A stretch of DNA of 64,000 nucleotides, from assembly GCA_028695735.1 (NCBI GenBank), contig JAQVIJ010000002.1, positions 271,852-335,851 on the forward strand, written 5' to 3'. This DNA is from Deltaproteobacteria bacterium (lineage in GTDB: Bacteria; Desulfobacterota; Dissulfuribacteria; Dissulfuribacterales; DYLC01). A model generated the notes under the pieces. That model had not been told where the DNA came from, did not search any database, and saw nothing but the letters and a program-made list of their open reading frames with translations. Both the position numbers and the translations under genes were made by a program. How positions within the stretch are numbered: the first letter of the stretch is position 1; each line of letters starts with the position of its first letter. Below, piece after piece: positions 49,427 to 58,792 of this stretch.

Positions 49427-50731
49427 ATGAAGAAATATGTAGTTCAGGTGTTGGAATCCCCAGTAAATGCCGTGGTGCAAATGCCCGGCTCCAAGAGCAT
49501 CACTCAAAGGGCCATGGTGGCTGCTGCCCTGGCCAAGGGAGAGAGCCTGTTAAAGGGCGCCCTAAAAAGTGAGGACACAGGGCTTTTGGCCGATGCCCTG
49601 ACTCAACTGGGCATAAAGGCCTGTTGGAGCGAGGAAGGGCTTAAAATCAATGGCACAGGCCGTGTGGGGCCAGGCGGTGATCTTGAGCAGCCCCTCAAGC
49701 TCTATATGGGCAATAACGGCACAGGTATTCGTCTCCTCACCTCCCTGGTCTGCCTGGGTTCAGGTCATTACCTGCTCACCGGCACAAAACGCATGGAAGA
49801 GCGGCCCATAGCCCCGCTTCTGGAGGCGTTGAGGCCCTGGGGGGCACGCATCTCCTGCGTGAATGCTACGAATGCGCCTCCTGTGTTGGTGGAGGCAGAT
49901 GGCCTAACAGGCGGCGATACGGTTATAGACGGCAGCTTGAGCAGCCAGTATATCTCCTCCTTGTTGCTTGTGGCGCCCTATTTGAAGGCCCCTGGCCGTA
50001 TCTGCGTCAAGGGGAACCTGGTCTCCAGGCCATATGTGGACATTACACTTGCGGTTATGCGCTCCTTTGGGGCAGGGGTAGAGGAGAGGAAACAGGATGG
50101 TATGCCCTGTTTTGAGGTTCAACTCAGGGCCTATGAGGCCCAAACCTATGCTGTGGAAGGGGATGCCTCCAGCGCCTCTTATTTCTGGGCTGCGGCAGCG
50201 GTGACAGGCGGCCAGGTGACCGTCTCCAATATTCCCAGCCGTGCCCTGCAAGGGGACGCCGCCTTTGCAGACATTTTGGGCCAAATGGGTTGCGAAGTCA
50301 AAAAGGACGAGACAGGGGTCACTGTCGTCGGCCCTGAAAGGGGTGAACTGAGGGCCATCGACATAGACATGGGCAGATGGCCTGATGTGGCCATGACCTT
50401 GGCGGTGGTGGCCGCCTTTGCAAGGGGCCGAACGCACATCTCAGGGATTCACCACCTGCGCATCAAGGAGACGGATCGCATTCGAGCAGTGGCCACCGAG
50501 CTTCAGCGCATGGGCGCCTGTGTGACCGAGCTGAAGGACGGCCTGGTCATAGAGGGCGGGGCACACCTGCATGGTGCGGAGATTCGGACCTATAACGACC
50601 ATCGAATGGCCATGGCCTTTGCAGTGGCTGGGCTCAAGGTGCCCAATGTGGTGATTTGCGACCCTGACTGTGTGGCCAAGTCCTTTCCGGATTTTTGGAA
50701 ACAGTGGGTGCGCATCTCCCTTCAGGGTTAG
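49427..50731 (+). CDS. aroA: 3-phosphoshikimate 1-carboxyvinyltransferase
   Basis: PGSKSITQRAMVAAALA, GNNGTGIRLLTSL, RIKETDRIRAVATELQRMG. Confidence 0.96.
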   Translation: MKKYVVQVLESPVNAVVQMPGSKSITQRAMVAAALAKGESLLKGALKSEDTGLLADALTQLGIKACWSEEGLKINGTGRVGPGGDLEQPLKLYMGNNGTGIRLLTSLVCLGSGHYLLTGTKRMEERPIAPLLEALRPWGARISCVNATNAPPVLVEADGLTGGDTVIDGSLSSQYISSLLLVAPYLKAPGRICVKGNLVSRPYVDITLAVMRSFGAGVEERKQDGMPCFEVQLRAYEAQTYAVEGDASSASYFWAAAAVTGGQVTVSNIPSRALQGDAAFADILGQMGCEVKKDETGVTVVGPERGELRAIDIDMGRWPDVAMTLAVVAAFARGRTHISGIHHLRIKETDRIRAVATELQRMGACVTELKDGLVIEGGAHLHGAEIRTYNDHRMAMAFAVAGLKVPNVVICDPDCVAKSFPDFWKQWVRISLQG

Positions 50732-50743
50732 GCCGGTTTTGAC

Positions 50744-51277
50744 ATGAGGCGCATCTTTCTCATCGGTTATCGCTGCACAGGAAAGACCACTGTGGGCAAG
50801 GCCCTTGCTCAGGCCTTGAATATGGATTTTCTTGACTTGGATGACTTCATCGTGCAGAGGGCGGGCCGCAGCATTCAGGAGCTGGTCTCGCAACACGGCT
50901 GGCCCTATTTCAGGTCATTGGAAAGACAGGCGTTAAAGGAGGTCATGAATAGCCCGAAGGCAGTGGTGGTCTCATGCGGAGGCGGAGTGGTGTTGCATGG
51001 GGAATTATTGCCTCAAATCAAGGCATCTGGGCTGGTGGTGTGGCTTAAGGCCGATATTGCCACCATACTTGACCGCCTTCTAAAGGACTTGAGGACACGG
51101 CATCAGCGGCCTTCGCTCATGTCAGGTATGCAGCTTGAAGAAGAGACAAGGCACATACTCAAAGAGCGGCTGCCGCTTTATGAGGCATGGGCGGATGTGG
51201 CAGTGCAGACCGACCATGCAACTGTGCAAGAGGTGGTGGAGGAGATCAGGAGTGTGGTATCAAAGGGGGTGTCTTAG
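50744..51277 (+). CDS. aroK: Shikimate kinase
   Basis: LIGYRCTGKTTVGKALA, LDLDDFIVQ, CGGGVV. Confidence 0.95.
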   Translation: MRRIFLIGYRCTGKTTVGKALAQALNMDFLDLDDFIVQRAGRSIQELVSQHGWPYFRSLERQALKEVMNSPKAVVVSCGGGVVLHGELLPQIKASGLVVWLKADIATILDRLLKDLRTRHQRPSLMSGMQLEEETRHILKERLPLYEAWADVAVQTDHATVQEVVEEIRSVVSKGVS

Positions 51278-51562
51278 TGTTAGCCTCTCAAAATCAGCGC
51301 ACGACGAACACAAGAGGCAGGACTTGATTGAAAAAAAGAAAGAAGCCCGAAACGAAACGACCGATAGAATCCTACGAACACAAAGGCAAGGGGTGAGTAA
51401 ATAATCCGCCCGTGGGGCTGGTGACGCCTGAGACCGATGACTGGGTTCAAGTACAAGGGCAGGAAATATAGTGGCACCTCAGTGCGTTAGACTGCCACGG
51501 AAGCAGTGAGGCGCTGTCTCCTGATGACCATCGACCCAGGCGACCTGGTCTTCGACCCCACG

Positions 51563-52600
51563 TGTGTGCGCAAGGGAACAAGGGTGTGGGTGTGCAGCCC
51601 CTCCCCAACCCTCCCCGCACGCGGGGAGGGAGAGTTACTAACCCACCCCGCATGTTTGGAGGGAGAATCACTTTCTTTGGAGGGAGAATCCCCTGCCTCT
51701 CGCCATTGTGAAGGGAAATCCCTTTCCCCCCGCTTGCGGGGGGATGCAAGGGGGGCTGTATCTGCCATCTGCGGTTTTTGTGGGGATGCAAGGGGGGCTG
51801 GATGTACCATCTGTGGTTTGCGGGGGGATGCAAGGGGGGCTGGATTTACCCTCCTCCCCATCGAAACCATTCAACCCGGCTCCTACGTCCTGGCTCACGA
51901 CGGCTTGCCGCACCGTGTCTTGCGAACCATTCGGCGGACCTACGGAGGAATTATGGTCGGCATCCGCCACACCCTCTGTGACCAGATTCAGTGGCTTACG
52001 GCCGATCACAAAGTGTTGGCGCATCGGCGGCCGCATAGTCTGGAAGGCAAGGCCGACTGGTCCGGCATCCCGAAATCTTTGCGTGGTCGTAGCAAGGAAC
52101 TGCGCCAGAACATGACGCCCCCTGAGCGCAAGTTGTGGAATGTTCTGCGCGCTAACGGCGCCGGTTTTGCCTTTAGACGGCAACACCCCATTGGGCCTTA
52201 TATCGCCGATTTCTACTGCCGCGAGACGGCTTTGGTAGTAGAAGTGGATGGCGCGACTGCTCATGGTCATCCGGCCGCGATCGAACACGACCGCATCCGG
52301 AATGAATTCATGCATGCACTGAACCTGAGGGTGTTGCGTTTTCCTGCCTCTGAGATAGAAGGCAACCTCGAAGGGGTTTTTACGGCCATTTATGAAGCCT
52401 GCCAAGAACAACTTTCGCCTGAACATGCCCAGTGGATCGAAGCACGGCAAATCGCAAAGGGAGACATTCTGTTCTATGGCCCCAAACGCATGCCGGCACG
52501 GGTCGTGGATGTGGTAGCCAGCCCTTCAGAGGAAGAGGTCTATGATTTGGAAGTCGAGGGCGCCCATTCCTTTATTACCGAAGTCTGCGTGGTGCATAAC
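51563..52600 (+). other. Intein (HINT domain) with embedded DUF559-like nuclease domain, 346 codons, ORF intact
   Basis: N-terminal Cys; block A CVRKGTRVWV; block B TADHKVLAH; nuclease MTPPERKLWNVLRANGAGFAFRRQHPIGPYIADFYCRETALVVEVDG; block F/G VYDLEVEGAHSFITEVCVVHN, then Cys+1. Confidence 0.88.
51592..51850 (+). repeat. GC-rich repeat insertion inside the intein coding sequence, including three ~41-43 nt-spaced GGGGATGCAAGGGGGGCTG units
   Basis: CCCTCCCCGCACGCGGGGAGGG palindrome; units at 51738, 51782 and 51822; translated as RGDARGA(G) repeats. Confidence 0.8.
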
Positions 52601-52847
52601 TGTGGCTCCGGCACCACGGCCTATGTGGCCGAGCAGTGGGGCCGGCGCTGGATCACCTGCACCCGAATGGTCGGGACAGGGACTGCCCGATTCCAGCGAT
52701 ATGCAGTCATGGAGGAATAGTGCCTTTGCATTGCCTCATCAACGCCATGAGGCACTACTCTAATTTATGAACGAAAGTGTCTCATTTCCATTGACACGGT
52801 CCGCCAGTATTGCATTATATCATACCAGGGGATTTGTCAATTTTTTA

Positions 52848-52950
52848 GCGGGAGTGTTTGTGAACGTAGAGGCCAACAATGGCACCAGCGGCACATCACC
52901 GCCATGGAGGGCGGTTATGTGCCGCATAGAACAACTCTTCATTGTCGCCT
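52848..52950 (+). ncRNA. Divergent structured module related to those in elements 2 and 3
   Basis: GTGTTTGTGAACGTAGAGGCCAACAATGGCACCAGCGGCACATCACCGCCATGGAGGGCGGTTATGTGCCGCATAGAACAA; stem GCGGCACAT/ATGTGCCGC. Confidence 0.45.
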
Positions 52951-52970
52951 AAAAAGATTTGAATTGCGAT

Positions 52971-54179
52971 TTAAATCCCTTTGTGGCTTTCAGCCACTGC
53001 CGCTTGAATCTCCGCATCCAGTTCAGGTGGAAGGCCTTCTATCTTGACATTCAAAAAGCCCCTTACGATGGTGGCAGTGGCATCCTCTTCGCTCAATCCC
53101 CTGGCCATCAGGTATTCGATCTCGTCCTGGGCGATCTTGCCCACTGCGGCCTCGTGGGACATGTCCACATCGGCCAGATGCGCTTCCAGCTCAGGGATGG
53201 CGTGAATCACGCCGTTTTCAGCCAGGATCAGGCCGTTACACTCCAGATGGGCCTTGATGCCTGGGGCATTGCCCACCAGGTGGCCTCTGGCGATCACCTT
53301 GCCGCCGTAGGAGATGGTGCGTGAGACGATCTCCCCGCGAGTCTCAGGGGCGTCCAGAATGATGCGGGAACCGCTGTCCATTACAGTGCCTTCGGGCGCC
53401 ACTATCACGGAATTGAAGCGGGCCAGGGCCCTGCGTCCTGCCAGCCTTGCCGTGGGATAGGTCTGTACGGATTTGACGCCCTTCAGTGAGACATAGTTTG
53501 ACAGAAATACGCCGTCTTCTTCCACAAGCACACCTGTTCTGGGCCTGACATAGACGTTTTCACCCCAGTTATGAATCATGGTGAAGACCAGTTTTGCCCC
53601 CTTTTTGATATAAAACTCCGAGACGCCGATGTGCAGGGCTGAGGTGAGGTCGGGATGTGTGGAACAGCCTGTGATCACATGCAGCTCCGAGCCCTCTTCG
53701 GCGATAACGATGTTGTGAACCCGTTGAGCCACATTTTCGGAACGGATATAAAGGCATGTCTGAACCGGATACACCACCTTTGCCCCTGGCAGGGCGCGAA
53801 TGAAATAGCCGTTGTCCAGGTGCGCCGCTGTTTCCTTTGTGAAGACATCCTTTTCTTTCGCGACGAGCTTCCACCAGTAGTCCTTCAGCCAGTCATATTT
53901 TTTGAGGGCCTCTGTGATGGGCATGAGCTCCACGCCCTCCATGTGGCAGTCGCATTTGGCAACTCCGCAGTTGGTCTGAATATATGTGCCGATTCGTTCG
54001 TGTTCACTGAAATCAAGACCTACGTTTTTGAGTTTTTTGATCTCTTTTTCCTCGAGTTCGGCAAGACTGGTCAATGTGGGGGCGTCGGATGCCGGCTTGA
54101 AGCTCTTAAGCAGTGTCTCTTCAGACATATCCATTGGTTTTGATTGGGTTTTTCTTTTTACAGTTGACATTTCATGCAC
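52971..54179 (-). CDS. SufB/SufD family Fe-S cluster assembly scaffold
   Basis: SufBD core pattern, RGHLVGNAPGIKAHLECNGLIL, ATATIVRGFLN-like C-terminus. Confidence 0.92.
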   Translation of the reverse strand: MHEMSTVKRKTQSKPMDMSEETLLKSFKPASDAPTLTSLAELEEKEIKKLKNVGLDFSEHERIGTYIQTNCGVAKCDCHMEGVELMPITEALKKYDWLKDYWWKLVAKEKDVFTKETAAHLDNGYFIRALPGAKVVYPVQTCLYIRSENVAQRVHNIVIAEEGSELHVITGCSTHPDLTSALHIGVSEFYIKKGAKLVFTMIHNWGENVYVRPRTGVLVEEDGVFLSNYVSLKGVKSVQTYPTARLAGRRALARFNSVIVAPEGTVMDSGSRIILDAPETRGEIVSRTISYGGKVIARGHLVGNAPGIKAHLECNGLILAENGVIHAIPELEAHLADVDMSHEAAVGKIAQDEIEYLMARGLSEEDATATIVRGFLNVKIEGLPPELDAEIQAAVAESHKGI

Positions 54180-54880
54180 TCCTGATAGCCGTATTTTTGA
54201 ATGCCTTCAAAGATCTCCTGTGGGTTGCCCCTGCAGAGCATCTTGCCGTTCATCATCACATGCCCCTTGTCGGCTGCTACATAGTTGAGAATGAAGCCTG
54301 TGTGCGTGATGATCAGACCTGATTTCTGCCGGTTTCTGTGGACATCTTTCTGCAGGAGTTTCTTGATCATCTCTCCGATGAGGTGCAGGTTTTCGATATC
54401 TACGCCTGATTCAGGTTCATCCAGCAGTGTAAAGTCAGGGCTTTGGGCCAGCAGCTGTATGAGCTCGGATTTCTTGATCTCACCGCCTGAAAAGCCCAGA
54501 TTGACATCCCTTTCCAAAAAGCTGTCAAAGCCGTATTGAATGGCGAGGTTCTTGCCAAGCCCTGGGACGCTTTCACAGAACTTCAGCATATCCTTGAGTT
54601 TTACGCCCTTGAGCGTGGGAGGACGCTGAAGGGAGATGCCGAGCCCGAGTTTGGCGCGTTCGTTGACAGGCAGATGCGTGACGTCCACATCCTTGAAGAC
54701 GATGCGGCCATGTTTGACCTTGTAACCTGAAAAACCCATCAGGGTCATGAGCAGGGTCGTCTTCCCTGAACCATTTTTACCGAAAAGACAGTGGGTTTCG
54801 CCTTTTTCGATGTGAAGGTCTATGCCCTTCAATACCTCTTTGCCATGTACATCCACCCATAGGTCTTCTATATGAAGCAT
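54158..54880 (-). CDS. sufC: Fe-S assembly ATPase SufC
   Basis: GKNGSGKTTLLMTLMG, GFSGGEIKKSELIQLL, LLDEPESGVDIENL. Confidence 0.95.
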   Translation of the reverse strand: MLHIEDLWVDVHGKEVLKGIDLHIEKGETHCLFGKNGSGKTTLLMTLMGFSGYKVKHGRIVFKDVDVTHLPVNERAKLGLGISLQRPPTLKGVKLKDMLKFCESVPGLGKNLAIQYGFDSFLERDVNLGFSGGEIKKSELIQLLAQSPDFTLLDEPESGVDIENLHLIGEMIKKLLQKDVHRNRQKSGLIITHTGFILNYVAADKGHVMMNGKMLCRGNPQEIFEGIQKYGYQECMKCQL

Positions 54881-55249
54881 GTTTGGGCCTCCTTTTCAAT
54901 TGAGCAGGTGTTCGCTCCGTTCTTTCACAGAAACAGCCGGGCCAGAGTGATATAGCCAGATTGATACAGCCTGACTGATACAGATGGTGATGTTATACAA
55001 CAATCCTTTTGCATGAGGCAATATGCAGAAAAGGTATTTTCATGTTTTTTGAAACCGTATGGGCGAGATACGGCCTGCCTGTCTTGAATCTAATACCTGA
55101 TTTAGAGAATATCAAGATAATAATGAGTATTATTTTTTATTTTTGACCTGATTTTTTGAGGTTTCATTTTTGACTGATATGTTTTAAGATAGCAAGCTCA
55201 ATGAGTTAAAGGGATTTTCTAAGAAAAACAGTCAGGAGAGAATATTGCG

Positions 55250-55564
55250 ATGAATCTCAATATGAAGGAAATGATGCGTCAGGCCCAGCTCATACAGAAT
55301 AAGATAGGGAAATTGCAGGAGGAGCTGGGGCAGAGAAAGGTCGAGGCCGCAGTGGGAGGCGGCATGGTGAAGGCCGTGGCCAACGGCAAGTCCGAACTGG
55401 TGTCCATCACCATCGAGCGGGATGTGGTTAACCCTGATGATGTGGAGATGTTGCAGGACCTGGTGTTGGCTGCTGTAAATGAGGCATTGCACAGGGCCAA
55501 AGAGATGGTAGAGGCCGAGATGGCCAAGGCCACTGGCGGCATGAAGATACCGGGTCTGTTCTGA
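55250..55564 (+). CDS. YbaB/EbfC nucleoid-associated protein
   Basis: MNLNMKEMMRQAQLIQNKIGKLQEELGQ; precedes recR. Confidence 0.95.
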   Translation: MNLNMKEMMRQAQLIQNKIGKLQEELGQRKVEAAVGGGMVKAVANGKSELVSITIERDVVNPDDVEMLQDLVLAAVNEALHRAKEMVEAEMAKATGGMKIPGLF

Positions 55565-55570
55565 TACACC

Positions 55571-56173
55571 ATGTCCAAGGCATTCCCTCCGGCCCTTGAA
55601 AGGCTTATCAAAAACCTCTCCAGATTGCCTGGCATCGGCGAAAAAACCGCCACGCGCTATGCCCTGCAGATTCTGCGCTGGCAGGAGCCCACTGCCCAGG
55701 AACTGGCGGTCTCCATAGCGGAGCTGCACAGAAAGATACTGCTCTGCTCCACCTGTTTCGCATTTTCCGAGCAGGATCCATGTCCCATATGCGCTGATTC
55801 AAGGCGTAACCGGGAGATATTGTGCGTTGTGGAAGGCCCTGCGGATCTCTTGTCCATAGAGTCGTCAGGGGCCTTTAACGGCCTTTATCACGTGCTGCAC
55901 GGTGCGCTCAGCCCATCCGAAGGGGTGGGGCCTGAAGAGCTGCGTGTGGATAGGCTGCTGAACAGGCTGGGCACGCAGGGCATAAAGGAACTGGTCCTGG
56001 CCACCAGCAGCACCGTGGCCGGAGAGGCCACCGCAGCGTATCTTGCCCAGTGTTGCAAGGAATTTCCTGTCACTGTGACGCGGCTGGCCTGTGGCATTCC
56101 CATGGGCATGGACGTCAAGTATGCAGATCAACTCACCCTGAAACGGGCCCTCGAAGCCAGGTTTTCATACTGA
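55571..56173 (+). CDS. recR: Recombination protein RecR
   Basis: LSRLPGIGEKTATRYAL; C4 zinc finger CSTCFAFSEQDPCPIC; Toprim VVEGPADLLSIE. Confidence 0.97.
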   Translation: MSKAFPPALERLIKNLSRLPGIGEKTATRYALQILRWQEPTAQELAVSIAELHRKILLCSTCFAFSEQDPCPICADSRRNREILCVVEGPADLLSIESSGAFNGLYHVLHGALSPSEGVGPEELRVDRLLNRLGTQGIKELVLATSSTVAGEATAAYLAQCCKEFPVTVTRLACGIPMGMDVKYADQLTLKRALEARFSY

Positions 56174-56197
56174 ACCCATTCAATCCTTTCCTCATTC

Positions 56198-58792
56198 ATG
56201 TTTGACATCGAAAATTGTCTCATGCAGGTTCAAAAACCCAGCCGTTATCTGGGAAACGAGGTCAATAGCCTGCATAAACCCTGGAATACAGCGGAGTGCA
56301 GATGGGCCCTGGTGTTTCCAGACCTGTATGAGATCGGCATGTCCAACCTGGGCCTAAATATCCTCTATGCGGTCATAAACGGCCTGCCATGGGCCCTTGC
56401 CGACAGATGCTATGCTCCGGATTTGGACATGGAGCGGCTTTTGAGGCAGTCAAACCGGCCGTTATTTGGGTTGGAGACTCGAAGGCCGCTAAAGGATTTT
56501 GATGTCATCGGCATCTCCCTGCCCTATGAGCTCTGTTATTCCAATGTGCTCAATGTCCTGAACCTGGCCGGGCTTTCAATCCTTGCCGCCGAAAGGCAGG
56601 ACAATTGGCCCTTGGTCATAGGCGGAGGCAGTGCGGCTGTTCAGCCTGAACCTGTGGCAGAGGTCTTTGATGCCATTTTGGTGGGAGACGGCGAGGAGGC
56701 GGTGCAGGAGCTCTGCCGCATTGTGCGGGACTACAGGGCCTCACATGCCCCAAAGTCTGAGGTCTTGAAGGCATTGAGCAGGGTTCAAGGGGTTTATGTG
56801 CCCTCTTTTTATACGCCTTTTTATGAACAGGGGCGGTTTAGCGGTATGAGAATGCCTGAATCAGGCCCGGTCAAAAGGCGCATTGTGGCCGATATGGAGC
56901 ATGCGCCGTATCCAGTGGCCATGCCCGTGCCCTATCAGCAGATTGTTCATGACCGCATTGGTGTGGAGATCGCCAGGGGCTGCACCAGGGGGTGCAGATT
57001 TTGTCAGGCAGGGGTCATCTACCGGCCTGTACGGGAGAAGACGCCTCAGCAGGTCCTCAAGACCGTGGAGTCTGCATTAAAAAACACGGGTTGGGACGAG
57101 ATATCCCTTCTGAGCCTCAGCACTGGCGACTACAGCCATATTCAGCCTCTGCTCTGCAGGCTCATGAACCGCTATGCCGAGGAGCACATCGCCATCTCCC
57201 TGCCATCCCTGCGCGTGGGCACTCTGACGCCTGCCTTGATGGAACAGATTCGCCGCGTGAGAAAGACCGGTTTTACCCTGGCGCCGGAGGCAGGAAGCGA
57301 ACGCCTGAGACAGGTCATCAACAAGGGGATCACCGAAGAGGACCTGTTAAATGCGGCGGCCACCATCTATCGTCTGGGCTGGCGCAACATAAAACTCTAC
57401 TTCATGCTCGGCCTGCCCACCGAGACCGAGGAAGACATTCGGGCCATAGCGGAGTTGGCGCACAAGGTCCTGCGACAGGCTGAAAAGAAGATGTGCGTCA
57501 ATGTGACGGTGAGTGTGGGGACCTTTGTGCCCAAGGCGCATACGCCGTTTCAATGGGAGCCTCAGCTTTCTGTGGAGGAGGCCAGGGAGCGAATTTCTTC
57601 GCTGAGATCTCAGCTACAGGCCCGTTCTCGCGCTATAAAACTCAAGTGGCACGAACCGCATATCAGCTTCTGGGAGGGCGTGTTTGCACGGGGTGATAGA
57701 AGGGCCTTTCAAATCCTTTTAAGGGCCTGGCAGATGGGCGCCAGAATGGATGCCTGGACGGATCACTTCAGTCCGGAACGATATGAGGAGGCGGCTCAAA
57801 AGGCGGGGATAGACCCGTCATTCTACACCAGCGCCATGACACCCGGCCAGCCCTTGCCATGGGCTCATATTCAGACAGGAGTGAATGCGAATTTTTTGCT
57901 CTCTGAGCGGAAAAGGGCATTTGAGGGCGTCTATACTCCAGACTGTCGAAGGGGCAGTTGTAACGGCTGCGGCGTGTGCGATTTTCAGGAGATCAGGCCG
58001 GTATCGCATACTGACCTAAATTTGAGCCTCGAAGAGGCACCAGAAAAGACTGCCTTGGCAGAGAAGGCCGAGGGGTCATCGGTGGCCTGTTATGCCATCA
58101 CCTACACAAAATTGGGGGACGCCCGGTTTCTGGCCCATTTAGAGGTCATGCGCGCCATGCACCGGGCCATGCGCAGGGCAGGATTGAGACTGGAACACTC
58201 TTCAGGCCATCATCCCATGCCCAAAATGGCCTTTGGCCAGCCCATTCCCCTTGGCATGGAAAGTGTATCGGAGCAGGCGGCCTTTAGTCTGGAATTGGGG
58301 GCATCAAAAGGTCTGGAAGGTCTTCAGGGACCTTCGGCCATTCAGGACCTTTTGAACAGGCATCTGCCCGAAGGCATACGCCTGCTAAATATCAGGCCAT
58401 TGGAGCGGCTGAGCCAAATGGTCTTTCATGCGGTGAGTGAATACCTCGTGGCCGTAAAAGGTATTTCAAGGCCGCTTCTGCAAGAGGGGCTTTTACTCCT
58501 TAACACAGCAGAAAAACTCCCTGTTTTTGTGCAAAAAAAGGACAAGACCGTGGAGATGGACCTGAAGGATAGGGTGCGAAAGCTCACCTTTTTTGACAAA
58601 ACATCCTTGGCGATGAAGACCACGCAGCAGGCCCTGGTGCTTCAATGGGTGCAGGAGATAGGTGACCCTGATTGCATTTTGCACCTCTTTTTGTCTCAAG
58701 AGCCGCCTTTCATAAGGCCCATGGATGTCATGGAGAGGCTCTTCGGCCTGAGTCCAGAGGCAAAAAACACCCTGCGTATTTTGAGAATATGA
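56198..58792 (+). CDS. Fused B12-binding radical SAM protein plus C-terminal DUF2344-like domain (TIGR03960/TIGR03936 type)
   Basis: RGCTRGCRFCQAGVIYRPVREK; C-terminal KLGDARFLAHLEVMRAMHRAMRRAGL. Confidence 0.9.
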   Translation: MFDIENCLMQVQKPSRYLGNEVNSLHKPWNTAECRWALVFPDLYEIGMSNLGLNILYAVINGLPWALADRCYAPDLDMERLLRQSNRPLFGLETRRPLKDFDVIGISLPYELCYSNVLNVLNLAGLSILAAERQDNWPLVIGGGSAAVQPEPVAEVFDAILVGDGEEAVQELCRIVRDYRASHAPKSEVLKALSRVQGVYVPSFYTPFYEQGRFSGMRMPESGPVKRRIVADMEHAPYPVAMPVPYQQIVHDRIGVEIARGCTRGCRFCQAGVIYRPVREKTPQQVLKTVESALKNTGWDEISLLSLSTGDYSHIQPLLCRLMNRYAEEHIAISLPSLRVGTLTPALMEQIRRVRKTGFTLAPEAGSERLRQVINKGITEEDLLNAAATIYRLGWRNIKLYFMLGLPTETEEDIRAIAELAHKVLRQAEKKMCVNVTVSVGTFVPKAHTPFQWEPQLSVEEARERISSLRSQLQARSRAIKLKWHEPHISFWEGVFARGDRRAFQILLRAWQMGARMDAWTDHFSPERYEEAAQKAGIDPSFYTSAMTPGQPLPWAHIQTGVNANFLLSERKRAFEGVYTPDCRRGSCNGCGVCDFQEIRPVSHTDLNLSLEEAPEKTALAEKAEGSSVACYAITYTKLGDARFLAHLEVMRAMHRAMRRAGLRLEHSSGHHPMPKMAFGQPIPLGMESVSEQAAFSLELGASKGLEGLQGPSAIQDLLNRHLPEGIRLLNIRPLERLSQMVFHAVSEYLVAVKGISRPLLQEGLLLLNTAEKLPVFVQKKDKTVEMDLKDRVRKLTFFDKTSLAMKTTQQALVLQWVQEIGDPDCILHLFLSQEPPFIRPMDVMERLFGLSPEAKNTLRILRI

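Larger units (their letters stand above)
51350..52720 (+). pseudogene. Decayed site-specific DNA methylase gene interrupted by an intein
   Basis: Fragments IESYEHKGKG*VNNPPVGLVTPETD, then LLMTIDPGDLVFDPT / CGSGTTAYVAEQWGRRWITC split by the intein; stops and deletions between them. Confidence 0.75.

Noticed and set aside
51387-51389. TGA in the methylase fragment (KGKG*VNNPP) as selenocysteine
   Set aside because: The gene is clearly decayed with further stops and deletions; the position is not a catalytic Cys site.
51738-51841. CRISPR array suggested by regularly spaced GGGGATGCAAGGGGGGCTG units
   Set aside because: Only three ~19 nt units with short spacers that are similar to one another, inside an open reading frame, and no cas genes nearby.
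51668-52450. 260-aa minus-strand ORF across the intein
   Set aside because: It is antisense to a clearly recognisable HINT/DUF559 protein and consists of repeat-derived peptides; no family features.
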